DNA of 42,500 nucleotides from Actinidia chinensis (GCA_009663005.1 VIGQ01002174.1:17501-60000), one strand, 5' to 3'; counted from the first letter of the stretch, positions 22,251 through 34,347 are shown. Notes: generated by a model not told the origin, from the letters alone. Numbers and translations: made by a program.

Positions 22251-22840
22251 TCTTTGGCTCCCCATCAGTAGGGAGCCGCGCCAAGTGATAGTTATAATGT
22301 GTTCGGACCCTTTCTTATCTCTAATTTCTATATGAAAATTCTTGCAACAAGGAGAATGCCACCGAATGAGTCGTGATTTTTGCCATAGAGTTTACTTAGA
22401 GGTACTTAAGTGCAGAGTGATCGTATATATGATAACAAGTGATCTGACTAATTGCGATCTAAATTTATTAAAGTGCAAAAACCACGGCCAAGCAATCTTT
22501 TGTGGTGCGTTATAGTTCAATTGGCGCGCCATCATTTGAGAGTTTTGTATGCATTAGTAGTAGGTGACGTGATTGCTGATTTATCTACCCTTTGCCCTAA
22601 AATAGCCCCCACAGTATGATCACTGCATCCACCATTAACTCAAACAGAAGAGACCAACTTGGGTGATCTTAATAATGCAGCCAGGGGTGAGAAGTCGTTT
22701 GAGTTTATCAAATGCTTTTGACAAAAAAGTACATTTAACAAAATCAAGCGGCACAAAGGTCTAGATATGGCACTACGCCCTAAAAAGGATCTCACATCTT
22801 TAACCGCAATTAGTGGTAGGGAGATAATATAAGTTACTTT
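22251..22840 (-). pseudogene. pol: Element H RNase H
   Basis: On the minus strand, from right to left, are L.R.PKLVS (about 22670-22645), the domain core VDA.DHTVGAILGQRVDKS with frame change (about 22640-22580), a TDHSALKYL-like block (about 22430-22390) and LLQEF.IEIRDKKGSENT (about 22345-22295). LPTDGEPKNSFLIN follows at about 22275-22235. These are standard Athila RNase H words. Several stops are present. Confidence 0.8.
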
Positions 22841-23165
22841 GTTTTATATCTCCTCTACACCCTTACTAGGCACTATATGACCAAAACTATACCTTATGTC
22901 CTATAAAGTGACACTCTCTCCCCATGAAGCACTAGGTGACTTCCTCCATCTCTCTAAAACGCCTCTAAAGTGCTCTAATAGACTCATAAGTATCCCCATA
23001 AACTGAGAAGTCATCCTATGAACACTTTAAAAGATCTTTTCACTCATGTCACGAAAATCGAGACTAAAATTGCAACCTTTGGCACAAGTGCCAGTGCATT
23101 GTATAGGCCCAAGGTATTCGTCTAATATGCATAGGTTTCCAAAAGAGGCCTGAAGTGTCTTATTC
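22841..23165 (-). pseudogene. pol: Element H reverse transcriptase, second half
   Basis: The minus strand starts with PFGTYAYRRMPLGLYNA (about 23140-23090) and continues through the catalytic FMDDFSVYG, whose two Asp codons GATGAC lie at 23010-23015 with a one-base insertion just before them. Then come SLLEHFRGVLER (about 22985-22950) and GIVLGH (about 22885-22865). The first half of this RT is at 31421-32071; element E separates them. FMDDF, rather than FIDDI, is typical of Athila. Confidence 0.85.
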
Positions 23166-24895
23166 TAAGGTTTGGACTTGGAAAGTTAAGTAGGGTGCCC
23201 ACATTGGGTTGGAGTGGAGCCTAAAGTGTATGTTACCCCTTGGATTTAAATTGAAAGATCTATAATCTTGGATAAATTCAAAAAAAATATTTAAGTTTGG
23301 AAGGGAAAAGTGTATTTTTATTAAAAATTTGAATCCCTGGGTTGTCACAATTTTTCTTTGCGCCGAAAGCGCTGGCGCCGAAGAGAAAAGAAAAGAAATA
23401 AACTAATAAAATAATAAAATATAAATTTATATATATAAATATACTTTATAAACTCTATAATAGGAGAGAGAGAAAGTTCGGATGAAAGAAGAAAGAAAGA
23501 AAGAGAAGAGAGAGAGAAAGAAATGAAGAAATTTATGGTGTGGTTAGTTCTGATCATAAAAGATTGGAGTGCAATCAACGGTGAGCTGACGTTGGATCAA
23601 TGCAAATTTTAGTATGATGATCATGAAAGCCTGATCATCATATCTACGGTTTCAATTCTATTTGAGGTAACAGGTAAGTTTGTTTGGGGTTTACTTTGTC
23701 ATATTTTTGTTAATAGCTTTATAAAGTCTATTGAGAACATTATTTTTTTTTGTATTAAACTTGAAATAGAAAAATTAGTTTGATGAGTATCATTTATTTT
23801 TATGCAAAAATTAAGAGATAGAAAGTTAAATTTTATTTTAAATTTTTTGCTTTTAATATCAGATTTATTGTCAATTAATGCGCGTAATGCTGAGAAAATA
23901 TTTGACAGTAATTACAATTGAAACTGTCTCTTTAATGACTTATGTTGGTTCATTGATGGATTGATAAAGTGATTTTTATTTATATGTGAAAGTAATTTTT
24001 AAATAAAAAAAAGTTCACAAATTCATGAAATTGTGGGTTTACAAATGAATTAGGATTGAGAATGAAAATTATTCTAGTATGACAACGCTAAAATTTCGAA
24101 TTAGATGACTTATTAAGCACACAATAAAGTCTTAATGACATAACGGAGGAATGTCATAGCCCACACGGTGAAAGTCTTGAAAAGTTGACATAAATCATAG
24201 ATGGCAGATACGAGGGAATGTCATAGCCCATGGTTAAAGTCCAGAGTTGACAAAATGAAAGTCCTAGATGGCTACGATACAGAGGGAATGTTCATAACCC
24301 ACGTGAAAGTCTGGGACGTTGACAAAATGAAAGTCCTAGATGGCAATGATACGGAGGGAATGTCATAGCCACGGTAAAAGTCTGAAAGTTTACGGGTGCT
24401 ATCTCACGTCTTATTGCATAAATGAGGTTGGTTGGGTATTGGTCTAGGTTGTGTCATTCTAAATGTTGGAGTATACCTTGTGAGAAAAGCTGGATTTTTT
24501 GGGAAACCTATGATTTGGAATCACGAATTGAAATCAAAAGTCTATTTTGATATAATGAAAGCAGACTTTATTGCATCATATTTTCATTTCAAAGTTAGTT
24601 ATGTATATGGTTTTGGCTTAAAGCATCAAGTTCATTGTTAAATTTTTTCAAGGTACTTCATTCACCTTTATATAAAAATAATTTTTAGGTATCGAGGGTT
24701 AACCTGAGTCTTTAGCATGGGGATGCCAGTTTGTGCTGTTAATTTGATAAACATATTAAGGTGTACTTAATGTTGTAATTTAATTTCCGCACTTTGATGT
24801 AATGGGACAGTGTGGTTTCATTTTTTTTAGTTTGACTTTTTCGCATGTGATTTGTTTGCTTACGTGGCCGGGTCTTGTTTGACTGGTGCATGACA
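23166..24895 (+). repeat. Element E 5' LTR
   Basis: It ends at TGACA (24891-24895), six bases before the primer site. It aligns with the 3' LTR over its length, for example the block 'ctttgcgccgaaag..ctggcgccgaa' (23356-23383 versus about 30160-30187). It is 247 bases longer than the 3' LTR because of a tandem repeat at 24147-24400. A GA-rich leader (23463-23522) follows a TATA-like tataatagg (one base shorter than in the 3' LTR). Confidence 0.85.
24147..24400 (+). repeat. Four-unit tandem repeat in element E 5' LTR
   Basis: Four imperfect units of about 67-72 bases contain gggaatgtcatagccca, a gtgaaagtc word, a gttgacaaaatgaaagtc word and ctagatggca. The atgtcatagc word (with variants) starts at 24151, 24218, 24288 and 24360. 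The 3' LTR has only one unit (about 30950-31010). Confidence 0.85.
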
Positions 24896-24900
24896 AACAC

Positions 24901-24912
24901 TGGTATCAGAGA
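24901..24912 (+). other. Primer-binding site of element E (initiator-Met tRNA)
   Basis: TGGTATCAGAGA matches the plant initiator-Met tRNA primer site, five bases after the LTR end. Confidence 0.9.
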
Positions 24913-25104
24913 TTTAGTTCGAATCCTATGGGACCAGGGGTGGTTAGACAACGTTTGGTTTTACAAGTTAAGAATTAGAGGGTAACTTTAGTGTACATCT
25001 TGTTATAGGGATAAATGAACATACTCTACATTTATTGAATTGCTATGGTATAGTAATATTATGACTATCGTAGTGAAAATGATTACCTTATTGATTGTTT
25101 GTAG

Positions 25105-26210
25105 CATTGTGTAGACACATCCACGACTCAACACAGAAGGTCGTGCGAATCACTTACGGGAGCCTCGTAAGGCAACATAGAGCAACGCTGGGCTCGTAGG
25201 AAATCTGATTAGGAGAAGAATCACCAAGCGTCGATATGGGAGGAGGGCAAAGGCTTCTTGTATAAAGAAAATGTTGGGAATGTTGAGGTGTTCCCCCTAT
25301 GTTTTAGGGTTGGCACCGAATTTATGCAAGGAGTGGTTCACCGCCATGAGCAAGTTGTGAGAAACACTCTGTGCAAATAATGAAAGATACCGATGAAAGG
25401 AACAGAAAAATAGGCTACCAAAACCGACAATACCCACGGGCCATTAAATGTCCTTCTTCATCTATGTCGCACCCAGCATTTTAAGGGAGAAACCTAATCT
25501 GTTGGGTGTAGCAGATTAGCTTAAACAAGTCACAAGAGCGTTGGATATAATCTTGTGGACTGAGGGAAGAGTTTGGGATATTGTCATACCTATCATTGTA
25601 AGGGGATGCCTATATAATAGTGGAGAAGACCGTGAGGAAGTCCGGACTTATGCGAAGAAGTGGGAGCTTTTCAAGAAGGCTTTCCTGAATTAGTATTTTA
25701 TGGACACAACTAAGGAGCATGAGAATGGATTTATTAATTGAGTTGTCAAGGGAAACTGTGGCTCAATAGGAGACAAGTTTATCAGTTTGTCAGGTTTGCA
25801 AAAGCATTGTAATCAACAGAGGGAGAAGAAAGCCCAAAAACGTTTATGTGGAGGGCTTAGGCCGTTATACAGGAATAAGATCGCGGGGATTGATTCAAAG
25901 TTTACTCAACTCATAGGTAGCCGACGGCGGCCATTACAGGAGACTTTGAATGAGACTAGGAAGATTCAAATCCTAAGTCAACAGGTGAGGGGACTAGTAA
26001 CCAATCTGTAAGGGCATCTTTCTCAGAAGCCAAAGAGTTCTACGGCACAACAGTAGTATCCTACGGGTCTTTTACCGCTATTTCTGTAAGTATTCATCTG
26101 CCCCAAACATATCGGGGAGAGCCGATTTGTTTGGTTGCATCAACCGGGTCATCGTGTTATGGACTGACCACTGAAAGGTGTCAAGCGCGCATAGTCACAG
26201 CAAGGGGGGG
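25105..26210 (+). pseudogene. gag: Element E gag, broken
   Basis: No clean start codon is seen; the frame becomes readable at about 25110 (RLNTEGRANHLREPRK). The capsid core reads W.E..GRVWDI (about 25555-25580), ..REEVRTYAKKWELFKKAFLN.YFMDT (about 25630-25705). The basic tail KKAQKRLCGGLRPLYRNKIAG lies at 25815-25895. The zinc knuckle, C.GC.QPGHRVMDC in related elements, is present but split by shifts at about 26125-26170. Stops, for example at about 25691 and 26009, show that this copy is dead. Confidence 0.7.
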
Positions 26211-26489
26211 ACAAATTCAATCTAGGCACAGGGACAAGCATTAGTTAGGGGCCACCTACGTGCTTTTTAGGTGGTAAAGTGGTCATATCAGTCACACAGT
26301 GCACGCCAGAAGGCAAAATAATCAAGGAGCACTACAGATCACACCCACCTACTCGGATAGTAGCTCCTGGAACAGTCAGGACCCGTCAGGGAAAGGGACA
26401 AGCAGGAAGCACAACAACGTCAGCACGGGACCGTCAGGCGAGTTTTTAAGCTGCGACAGCAGGATCAACAATTGGATAACACTCGTCGT

Positions 26490-27000
26490 ACGAGGATACA
26501 GTTACTCATGTATAATTCGAGGGCTCGTGTTCTCATCGACACGGGAGCATCCTATTATTCAGCTCATCATTTGGCTTTGGCACATTAGGATTGAAGGTTG
26601 AGTATTCAGATTCAGTGGCTTATGTAGACACTCCAGTGGGCAGGTAGGACAATTTGAAGGCGGCGTTTGTAGAGTTCTTGAGAGATTAAAATTGGTGTAG
26701 ACGTTTTCGTGTGTGAACTTCATGTGTTAGACAATGAACTTTCTTGACGTAATCATTGGTATGATTGGTTGACCGACTATCGGGCCACATATAGATGTGT
26801 CCGACATTAGGTTACTTTTGTACACCTGAGGGTGACGTTTCCATTTATGGGAGGCATCGAGAGGTTATGGTTGTCCCTTTGATCTATTGATGTGAGTAGG
26901 CAAGGGGAGTTGATATTTTCTTTCTTCTCGGCTTGTTTGTCAACGAGGTACAGCATATGTCAGTATAGCCTGCCAACCGGTCGTATGCAAGTTTGTTGAT
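26490..27000 (+). pseudogene. pol: Element E aspartic protease, broken
   Basis: The active-site block is intact at about 26523-26580: ARVLIDTGASYYSAHHLAL, with DTG. The C-terminal block FDVIIGM is readable at about 26742-26765 with shifts, followed by TDYRA-like codons. It lies between gag and RT as expected. The frame is lost several times, so a working protease is not possible. Confidence 0.75.
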
Positions 27001-27780
27001 GTCGTTTCAGAAGATTTGATAAAATTACCACACCCGCACTAGGAGACTTGAGTTCTCCATTGATCCTTACTAACGCGGGCACCGCACCCCTCTCTTACAC
27101 CGTCTACGTTTGCGCTGACAAGAGTTACAAAGTTGAAAGTACAGATTCAAGACTTGTTGGATAAGGGCTATTATTCACCTAGTGCCTGTCCGGGGAGCTC
27201 GCCTTATTTGCTAAGAAAAAGAGGTCACTTAGAATGGTGTATAGATTACCGACGATTGAACCGCGTGACAATAAAGAAACTGTATCCACTCTCCGAGAAT
27301 TGATGACTTATTTGACATCAATTGAAGGTTCGAGCTGTTCTCGAAGTAATCGATTTGAGGTCGGGTTATCAACAGTTGCGAATTAAGGAGGCGGGACATT
27401 GCGAAAGGCGACGGATTTTCGCCTTACTCTAACGGGCATTATGGAGTTTTTCTTGTGATGCCATTTAGATCTTTACGAATTGCGCTTGTAGCTTTCATCC
27501 ATGATTTGATAGAATCATATCTTCAATCCATATCTTGACCGTTTTCGTGGTCGTGTTTCGTAATGACATCTTCATCTAATTCGTCATCAATTAAGTCGAT
27601 TAGGAGCATTTTAGGTATCATGTTGTAGCTTTTTGCGAGAGCATCGCTTGTATGCTAAAGCTAGCAAATGCGAGTTTTGGTTACCTGAGGTAAAGTTCTT
27701 AGGTCGTGTGTTGTTTCGGGAACAGAAAAGTAAGTAACGTTGATTCATCAAAGACTTAAGGCAGGGATGAATTGAGAATG
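27001..27780 (+). pseudogene. pol: Element E reverse transcriptase, broken
   Basis: The RT begins with TKLKVQIQDLLDKGY (about 27125-27170), then WCIDYRRLNRVTIK (about 27238-27280), VIDLRSGYQQLRIKEA (about 27347-27395) and GHYGVFLVMPF (about 27435-27468). At the catalytic site, where FIDDI is expected, the sequence reads FRNDI (27556-27570), so the first Asp is Asn. KFLGRVLF follows at about 27690-27715. The first catalytic Asp is essential in this family, so this RT would be inactive even without the frameshifts. Confidence 0.8.
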
Positions 27781-28350
27781 ATCGAGACCGTATTGTAAAT
27801 TCATAGTTTCTTTGGAGTTGAACTGGTTACTATCGACGATTTGTAGAGGACTTATTTTCACGATTAACGGCACCAATGACGGCACACGACTTTGAAGAAG
27901 GGAATTCTTTTATTTAGAACGAGGCGTTGCGAGCATTCTTTTTCATCTTTCCAAGAACTTAAGAGAGATTGACTTCACGCACCGATTCTTGTTATAGCTT
28001 TTGAGGCGAGGGTTGACTTACAGTGTCATTGTGATGCTTCCCGTGATGGCTTGGGTTGCGTTTGATGCAGTTGGGTAAAGTGATTGCGTTCGGTTCTCGT
28101 CATTGCAGATGCATGAACAAATTAATCCACTCACGACTTAGAGCTTGCGGTCAGTTATCTTTGTGTATGAAGAGTTTGGAGACACTTACTCTGTATGGGG
28201 AGCAGTTGAAGTTTTTTCAGACACAAGAGTTTTGAAATATTTGTTTACACCCACCCGAAAGACTTGAACTTGTAAGCGCGGCATCATATGTGATTGGAGT
28301 AACATGAGGACTCGACTTCGAATTGCATATCTCCAGGGAAGGCCACGTGT
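27781..28350 (+). pseudogene. pol: Element E RNase H, broken
   Basis: The connection has TGYYRRFVEDL.SRLTAPMT (about 27820-27880), then a damaged RNase H with GKVIAFGSR (about 28075-28100), AVIFA-like and LETLTLYGEQLKFF (about 28173-28218) words. Related elements read the last block as HYLYGE..EVFTDHKSL. Several stops are present. Confidence 0.65.
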
Positions 28351-29560
28351 GGCCGATGTCTAGTAGGAAATCTCTTAGCATTTGCGAGTATTTTCCTGGT
28401 GAGTGGAAAAGCTTCAGATATCGTGAGTTCGCTTACTTCTCACGCGAGACGGGTGTGAGTCTCTACGTTTTCACATGTGTCTGGGACAGAGCCACAATCA
28501 TTAGTAGGGTCATTAAGGCACACGCAAGATGTAGAGGCAAATACTATTTGCGACCGCATTACGAGAGGTGTAGGTCCTACAAATTGGTTTACCTGAGAAT
28601 CAGGGCGTTGAGGTATAAGTCTAGATGTTTGTGTCATTGTCTAGTAGAAACGACGTACTGCGTGAGTTTCATCATTCACGACTTGCAGTTCATCCTGGAG
28701 GACGAAAATGGATCAGATTTGTATCGCCAATTTGGTGGAGGCGAATGAAGAACGACTTGCATTGTTGTTTCTAGATATTTGACTTGTCAGCAAGTGAAAG
28801 CCGAACACAAAAACCAGCGGGTTTGCTTACACCACTACCAGTGGCGGAGTGGAATGGAACATATCCCTATGGACTTCGTTATGGGTTTGCCTAGGTCGTT
28901 GAGAGGGCAAGCCACCCATTTGGGTTATAGCGATTGTTTGACAAAATCCCCGCGCATTTTTCAATCCATTTATCAATTCGGTAGAGGATCTGAGACATTT
29001 ATGTTCGGAAATCGTTCGACTCACGAGTTTCGGTATTATCGTTTTGGATAGAGATCCGCGTTTTACATCATTCTTTGGAAGGGGCTGCAATCCGCCTTCG
29101 GTTCGGATTTGAGGTTAGCACAGCCTTTCATCCTCAGATGATGGGCAGTCTAAGCGTATTATTCAACAATTTTGGAGGACATGTTACGAGCATGGACTTG
29201 ACTTTGGGGGATAATGGGAGGATCATCAATTTAGTGGAATTCGCGCATAACAATAGTATCAGACGAGTATTGGGATGACACATTTTGAGGTATATACGAA
29301 GACCATGTAGGTCACCCGTTTGTTAGACTGTATGGCTAAACAATTGGTTGCAAAGTCCGATTGGGTCGTGACACGACGATAAGGTCGTGTTGATTAGGAA
29401 CGGTTTACTCATAGCCACAAAGTCGTCAAAAGAGTTATGCTGACAGAGGACACGTCATTTAGAGTTGTGTTGGGGATAACGTTTCTTGAGGGTTTCCACC
29501 TAAAAGGGTTTGATGCCGCTTGGCATAGCGGCAAGCTATCAACAAGATTCATTGGACACT
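28351..29560 (+). pseudogene. pol: Element E integrase, broken
   Basis: The zinc domain shows LREFHHSRLAVHPGG (about 28657-28695) and LTCQQVKAEHKN (about 28777-28815). The core starts with W..GMEHIPMDFVMGLPRSLRG (about 28843-28905), where MDF carries the first catalytic Asp; DRDPRF..FF with the second is at about 29045-29075. In the GQS-E-R block the Glu is replaced by Lys: GQS is followed by AAG (29152-29154). LVEFAHNN follows at about 29230-29255. Frames shift repeatedly. Integrase would join element DNA to the chromosome. Confidence 0.8.
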
Positions 29561-29937
29561 TTGAGATTCTGATCGTATTGGGGCCGTGGCATACCGTCTT
29601 GCCTTACTACCGAGGTTGGCCATGTGCACAATTGTGTTTAATGTTGCCATGTTGCGGAAATATGAGCGACCATCACCGTTTTGGATTGGGGAGATCTTGA
29701 CGTCAATGGGGAAGTCACGTATGAGGAGAGCGATTCGTGTGTTGGATACGAGGGATCAAGTTCGTAGAGGAATAGGAAAGGACTAGTCCATTGGTGAAGG
29801 TTCTAGACTTATCATGGGTAGAGAAAAAAGTTACGTGGGAACGCGAATCAGAAGTCGCGCAAAAATATCCAGATCTTTTTTGACAAATCGGGTAGTTATC
29901 TAATTTGGTGAACAAAATTTCTTTTAAGTATAGAGGT
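29561..29937 (+). pseudogene. pol: Element E integrase C-terminal/chromodomain-type tail
   Basis: AYRLALLPRLA and VAMLRKY (about 29587-29670) belong to the GPF/Y-type end of chromovirus integrase. VKVLDLSWVEKKVTWERESEVAQKYPDLF then spans about 29793-29880, with a TGA stop. The TWE.E....YP.LF pattern is the hallmark of plant Tekay/CRM-type pol ends. The sequence AAAATTTCTTTTAAG before the LTR (29913-29928) takes the place of a polypurine tract. Confidence 0.75.
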
Positions 29938-31420
29938 TGTAAGGTCTTAAAATTTTCTATTTATATTTATATCGAAAAATTTGGATTTAGGTAAAGTAAT
30001 TAGGGCTCACATGTGGGTTAGTGGCCTAAAGTGTATGTTACATGGGTTTAAATTGAAAGATCTAGATCCTTTAAAATAAAGATTAAAACGAATATTTAAG
30101 TTGGAGGGGATAAAGTGTATTTGATGACATAATTGAATCCCTGGTTGTGCCACAGTTTCTTTGCGCCGAAAGAGCTGGCGCCGAAAGAGAAAAGAAAAAG
30201 AAATTAACAATAGAAAATAATAAAAAATGATATTAATATATAAATATACTTTATAAACTCTATAAATAGGAGAGAGAGAAAGCTCGGAGATGAAGAGAAG
30301 AGAGAAAGAAAAGAGAAGAGAGAGATGAGAAAAGAATGAGAGAAATATATGGAGAGGTTAAGGTTCTTGATATAAAAGATTGGAGTGTAGATCAACGGTG
30401 AGATGGACGTGGAATCAATGCAAAATTTTAGTATGATGATTCATGAAAGCCTGACATTATATCGGTTTCAAATTCATTTGGATGTAAGGGTTAGTTGTGG
30501 GGTTTACTTTGCATTGTTGTAATAGCTTATATAAAGTCTATTGAGAACATTTATTTTTTTGTATTAAACTTGAAATGGAAAAATTTAGTGTTGAGGAGTA
30601 TATTATTTTTATGCCGAAAATTAAGAGATAGAAAGTTAAAAAATTTTATTTAAATTATTTGCTTTATATCAGATTTATTGTCAAATGATTACTCATAAAG
30701 GCTTATACAAAATATTTGACAGTAATTACATTGAAAACTGTCTCTTTAATGAATTATGTTTGTTACATTGAATTGATTGATAAAAGTGATTTTTATGTAT
30801 ACGGTGAAAGTGATTGTTAGAATAAAAAAAGTTCAAAAATACATGCAAAACTTGGGTTTAGAAATGATTTGGAATTGAGAATGAAAATTATTCTAGAAAT
30901 AACCGCTACAAAATATAACGAATTAGATGACTTAAATAAGCACACAATAAATCCCTAGATGTCAACGATACGGGGGAATGTCATACCCACAGTGAATTGT
31001 TGGAGTAATTAATACCTTATGAAAAAAGCTGGATTTTGGAAAATCTATTGATTTGAGAAATAACGGATTGAATCAAAAGTATATTTTGATAAATAAGAGC
31101 ATACTTTATTGCATCATATTTTCTAGTATAGTTATTACATGGTTTGACTTTGAAGCATCAAGTTCCATTGTTAAAATTTTTCAAGGAACTCCCTTACTAT
31201 AAAAAATAATTTTCAGGTACCGGGGGTTATCATGAGTCTTGAGGCAGTGGATGCCAGTTGTGCGTTTAATTTGATAAACATATTAAAGTGTAATTAGATG
31301 TTATACTATATTCTGCACTCTGAGGTAAATGACAGTGTGATGTCATTTTTTTAGTTTGACTTTTTTCGCATGTGAGTGTTTGCTTACGTGGTCGGGTCTT
31401 GGTTGGACCGGGGTGTGACA
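29938..31420 (+). repeat. Element E 3' LTR
   Basis: It begins TGTAAGGTCTTAAAA (29938) and ends GGGGTGTGACA (31420). A clear TATA box, TATAAATA, is at 30261-30268, followed by a GA-rich leader. It contains one unit of the repeat that is fourfold in the 5' LTR. Confidence 0.85.
30261..30268 (+). promoter_or_regulatory. TATA box of element E LTR promoter
   Basis: TATAAATA precedes AGGAGAGAGAG, the start of the purine-rich leader. The matching spot in the 5' LTR (about 23456-23463) has TATAATA, one base shorter. This is the likely Pol II promoter of the element. Confidence 0.6.
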
Positions 31421-32071
31421 TATATTGCTCAAATGCAACCTCTATTTGCGTATAGTCGGAATACCATATAGGAAACAAATAAAAGGCTTAGCTCGCTACT
31501 CGTTCTAAGGACTTAGTCCAAAAATGGAAGTAGAAAATAAATTTTCCTAGTTGCAGCATTGAGTTTTTAGTAATCAATACACATCTCAACCCGTTTAGGC
31601 TTCTAGGTGTACTAGTTCATTCTTTCATTCTTAAACACTGTTACTCTGAATTCTTTGGGATGGACTTGGGTTGGACTTACCACTTAGAATTAGGATATGC
31701 GGTATACAATACCGCCATCGAGAAGCTTCAGTACTTCCCTCTAACAACTTCTTTCATGTGGAATTAAGCATTTGGCATTGTCGCATAGGTGAGACTTTCT
31801 CTCGAAATAAGAGATGCGTACACTTGAGAGGGTAAGACACGAAGTCGTATTGTCAACCTAAGGCTTTCCTCGTTCTTAAGCACTTTAATAAAGACTCTCG
31901 TGAGTTTTAAATGGTAGAGGATATGACCACGGGGTCTGACTCCACCTTCCCCAAGAAACGCATACTTAAGTGTAAAAGGTAAAGGATTTCTTTCTGGAAT
32001 TGGTGATTTTTCTTTAGAGGGACTGGACTTGACAACACTTGGGCCAAGTATTCAAAAGTAGGGATCCCATG
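31421..32071 (-). pseudogene. pol: Element H reverse transcriptase, first half
   Basis: On the minus strand, right to left: SLLLNTWPKC-type linker, then VVPKKS-type remnants and MCIDY.KLNAATRK (about 31588-31545). LDQVLER and a Y.QIEVAFE block follow (about 31465-31425). The plus-strand copy in element C (11060-11360) confirms order and content. The region is bounded by element E on the left and element F on the right, both of which interrupt this one gene. Confidence 0.8.
32067..32071. repeat. Target site duplication of element F (left copy)
   Basis: CCATG immediately precedes the LTR start at 32072 and is repeated exactly at 41585-41589. Five bases is the usual length for Ty3/gypsy integrase. 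Confidence 0.95.
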
Positions 32072-34344
32072 TGTAATACCCCGAATCGTAAATTCCAAAA
32101 ATCGTAAGGAACCGACGTGTACGCCAATTAAGTAACGTATTAGAGACTAAAGAGTCAAAAAGGACTCAAAAATAAGTTGAGTAAATTCAAGGACCTTAGA
32201 CTTTGAGTTTTCGAACAGTTTTCCTCTTGGCGTCGAACGTCCATATGGGAGTTTGGAAGCTAAGGCCCAAAATGCAGATCAAGTCTCGCATGTTTCGAAC
32301 TGTAAGAAAGAGAGTTCGAACGCCAGAATCAAAAATCTTCTTAGAGTTCGAACGCCTAAAGGGCCGTCGAACTCCAGGTCCGAATGCCTAAAGGATATTC
32401 GAACGCCAATAATTAAAAAATGGACACGAAAAAGAGAAACACGAGTTACAAGGGGGAAGCCACATTGGGGGATGATTTCCCTGTGTCTAAGCAAACCATA
32501 TACCACATATACACAAAACACTCCCCACACACCATATACAAACAACATACGGGAGAGAGAGAGAAGAAAAAGAGAAAAAAGAGAAGAAGAAGAAGAAACA
32601 AGAGGAAGGGAGAGCTGGGGAAGTTCAATTTTCTTGCCATTAGAAGCTCAAGCTCAGTTTTCAAGAGAGGTATATAAATGAAAGCACATAAAATGGATGT
32701 ATTTGTATAGTTAGGGTTTTAGTTTGTTTTAAACTTAGAAATTCCTATTTTTTTTGGTTTTCTCCTGTTGATTTTTTTATTTGTTGTTTTTTTTTTCCCA
32801 ACTTTGTTTGGGTGGTTTTTTTTTTCTGTTGGTGGGCGGTGTTTTCTGGTTTTTTTTTCCTTTTCCCCCATTGTGATTTAATGTATCTTTAGTGGAAATT
32901 GAAGTATATAGTCTCTTAAGTGTATTTAGTATTCTTATGAGTCTCAAGAAAAGATTGGAGTTGAATAAATGATATAGTTTGAGGAAAAAATATCGAGTTC
33001 AGTACTATTCACACGGTCAACCTGTGGCGTCCGAGAAACGCCCAATGAACACGTGGGAACGCCAAGCGTGTGAACGCCTAACTTAGCTTGAATAGAGAGT
33101 TCGAATGCCTAGGACTAAATTCAAGACAGATTTAGCATTTTCCTTAGAACATTTAAATGTTGCCCAAGTTATAAAGGGGTCTTTAATAGATATAAATGGA
33201 GACTTAGGCAATGTTTAAGGAGGTCTTGACCTAAAACTAGAATATCTAAGAGTTAGTCTAGACTTTTATTAGTTTTAAATTTGTCTAATTTGAACTTAGT
33301 ATGACGATTCCTTACCTCAATTGTAAGGATACGCGGGTTAGCACCTAACCAAGAGAACCCAGGTGAGTAGCATGATGAGGAATAAAACTATGTATCATCA
33401 AAAAATGTTTTCAACTATATGATGCATACAGCAAATGTTTTCCATGTTAATGCATAACTGATGATGTTATACTAAAAAAAGTCATGTCTTGCCGAAGTAA
33501 CAATGCTATTATGTTATGTATAGAAAACCCATGGATACATGTTTTAATGAATCAATGTCTAGCATGAAATTACATGAAAAGCAATGTCTGTTCAGTATGT
33601 ATGCATGGTGATACTCGGGTCCTTTCTGGCGGGACTTTAATCAAGGCAAAATAGTCCCATACGGATGGGGGAAGGAAATAAGATCATCCGCGTACGATAG
33701 AGATCTCTGGCCTAAGAGCCCACCCATAGCTATACGGCTAGTAGGTGATGCCGAGTATTTACACCTACGATATGCGCATTGATTTCAAGAAGATATGAAA
33801 TATTTATGCTCACGGTATGTTTTATGATATGTCAAGCTATGTTACGTGAGTTTCAAGTTAAAAGAAATGAATTACATGTTTTATGGCTAACTATGATACG
33901 TATGATATGAAAACATCCTGGTTCTTCCTCCTCTATTTATGGTTCATGCATTTGGTTAGTGACAAAGTTTTAGCCTTACGTTTTGAAAACCCTTTCCGGA
34001 AGCCAAAGTGAAGAACCATAGGAGAGGTTGAAGCATAGATTGTAGTTTTGATAGCCCGAGGGCTTGTAATGTATTTTATGGGTAGACCCGATGGATGTCT
34101 TGAAGTTATGTTAATTTAACAGTTAGCTGGGAATGTATATAAGTTAACAACTTAGGACCACAGCTCTGTAGTACGGTATGGACGTGACATTTTATTTATA
34201 ATTGAGTTATGACGCTTCGCAAAAGAAAAATTATTATGGCGGTTTGAATGAGAATGGCATAGTCAACGGTAAGTTGGCCTTGGCGGGAATTCGTCGGCCA
34301 TCACGCGCCCATGATTCCCATAGGCCGGGTTGCGGGGCATGACA
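32072..34344 (+). repeat. Element F 5' LTR
   Basis: It begins TGTAATACCCCGAATCGTAA and ends GGGGCATGACA. It matches the 3' LTR throughout; differences are mostly one-base gains and losses. It contains GTTCGAACGCC words (about 32314, 32345), a GA-rich leader (about 32553-32600), and three GCGTNCGAACGC-type units around 33027-33080. T-rich stretches lie at 32739-32860. Confidence 0.92.
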
Positions 34345-34347
34345 GGG

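Larger units (their letters stand above)
23166..31420 (+). mobile_element. Element E: chromovirus-like LTR retrotransposon (8.3 kb)
   Basis: It has two LTRs in the same orientation (23166-24895 and 29938-31420), a Met-tRNA primer site, then gag, protease, RT, RNase H, integrase and a C-terminal chromodomain-type tail. It is inserted in the RT gene of element H, whose minus-strand frame runs into both flanks. Expected 5-bp duplications read TATTC (23161-23165) and TATAT (31421-31425), only three of five matching. The first two bases of the 5' LTR (TG) are lost and about 30 further bases near its start are missing. All frames are broken. Confidence 0.85.

Noticed and set aside
24147..24400. CRISPR-like or satellite array
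   Set aside because: The repeat has only four head-to-tail imperfect units without unique spacers and lies wholly within an LTR, so it is an LTR minisatellite.
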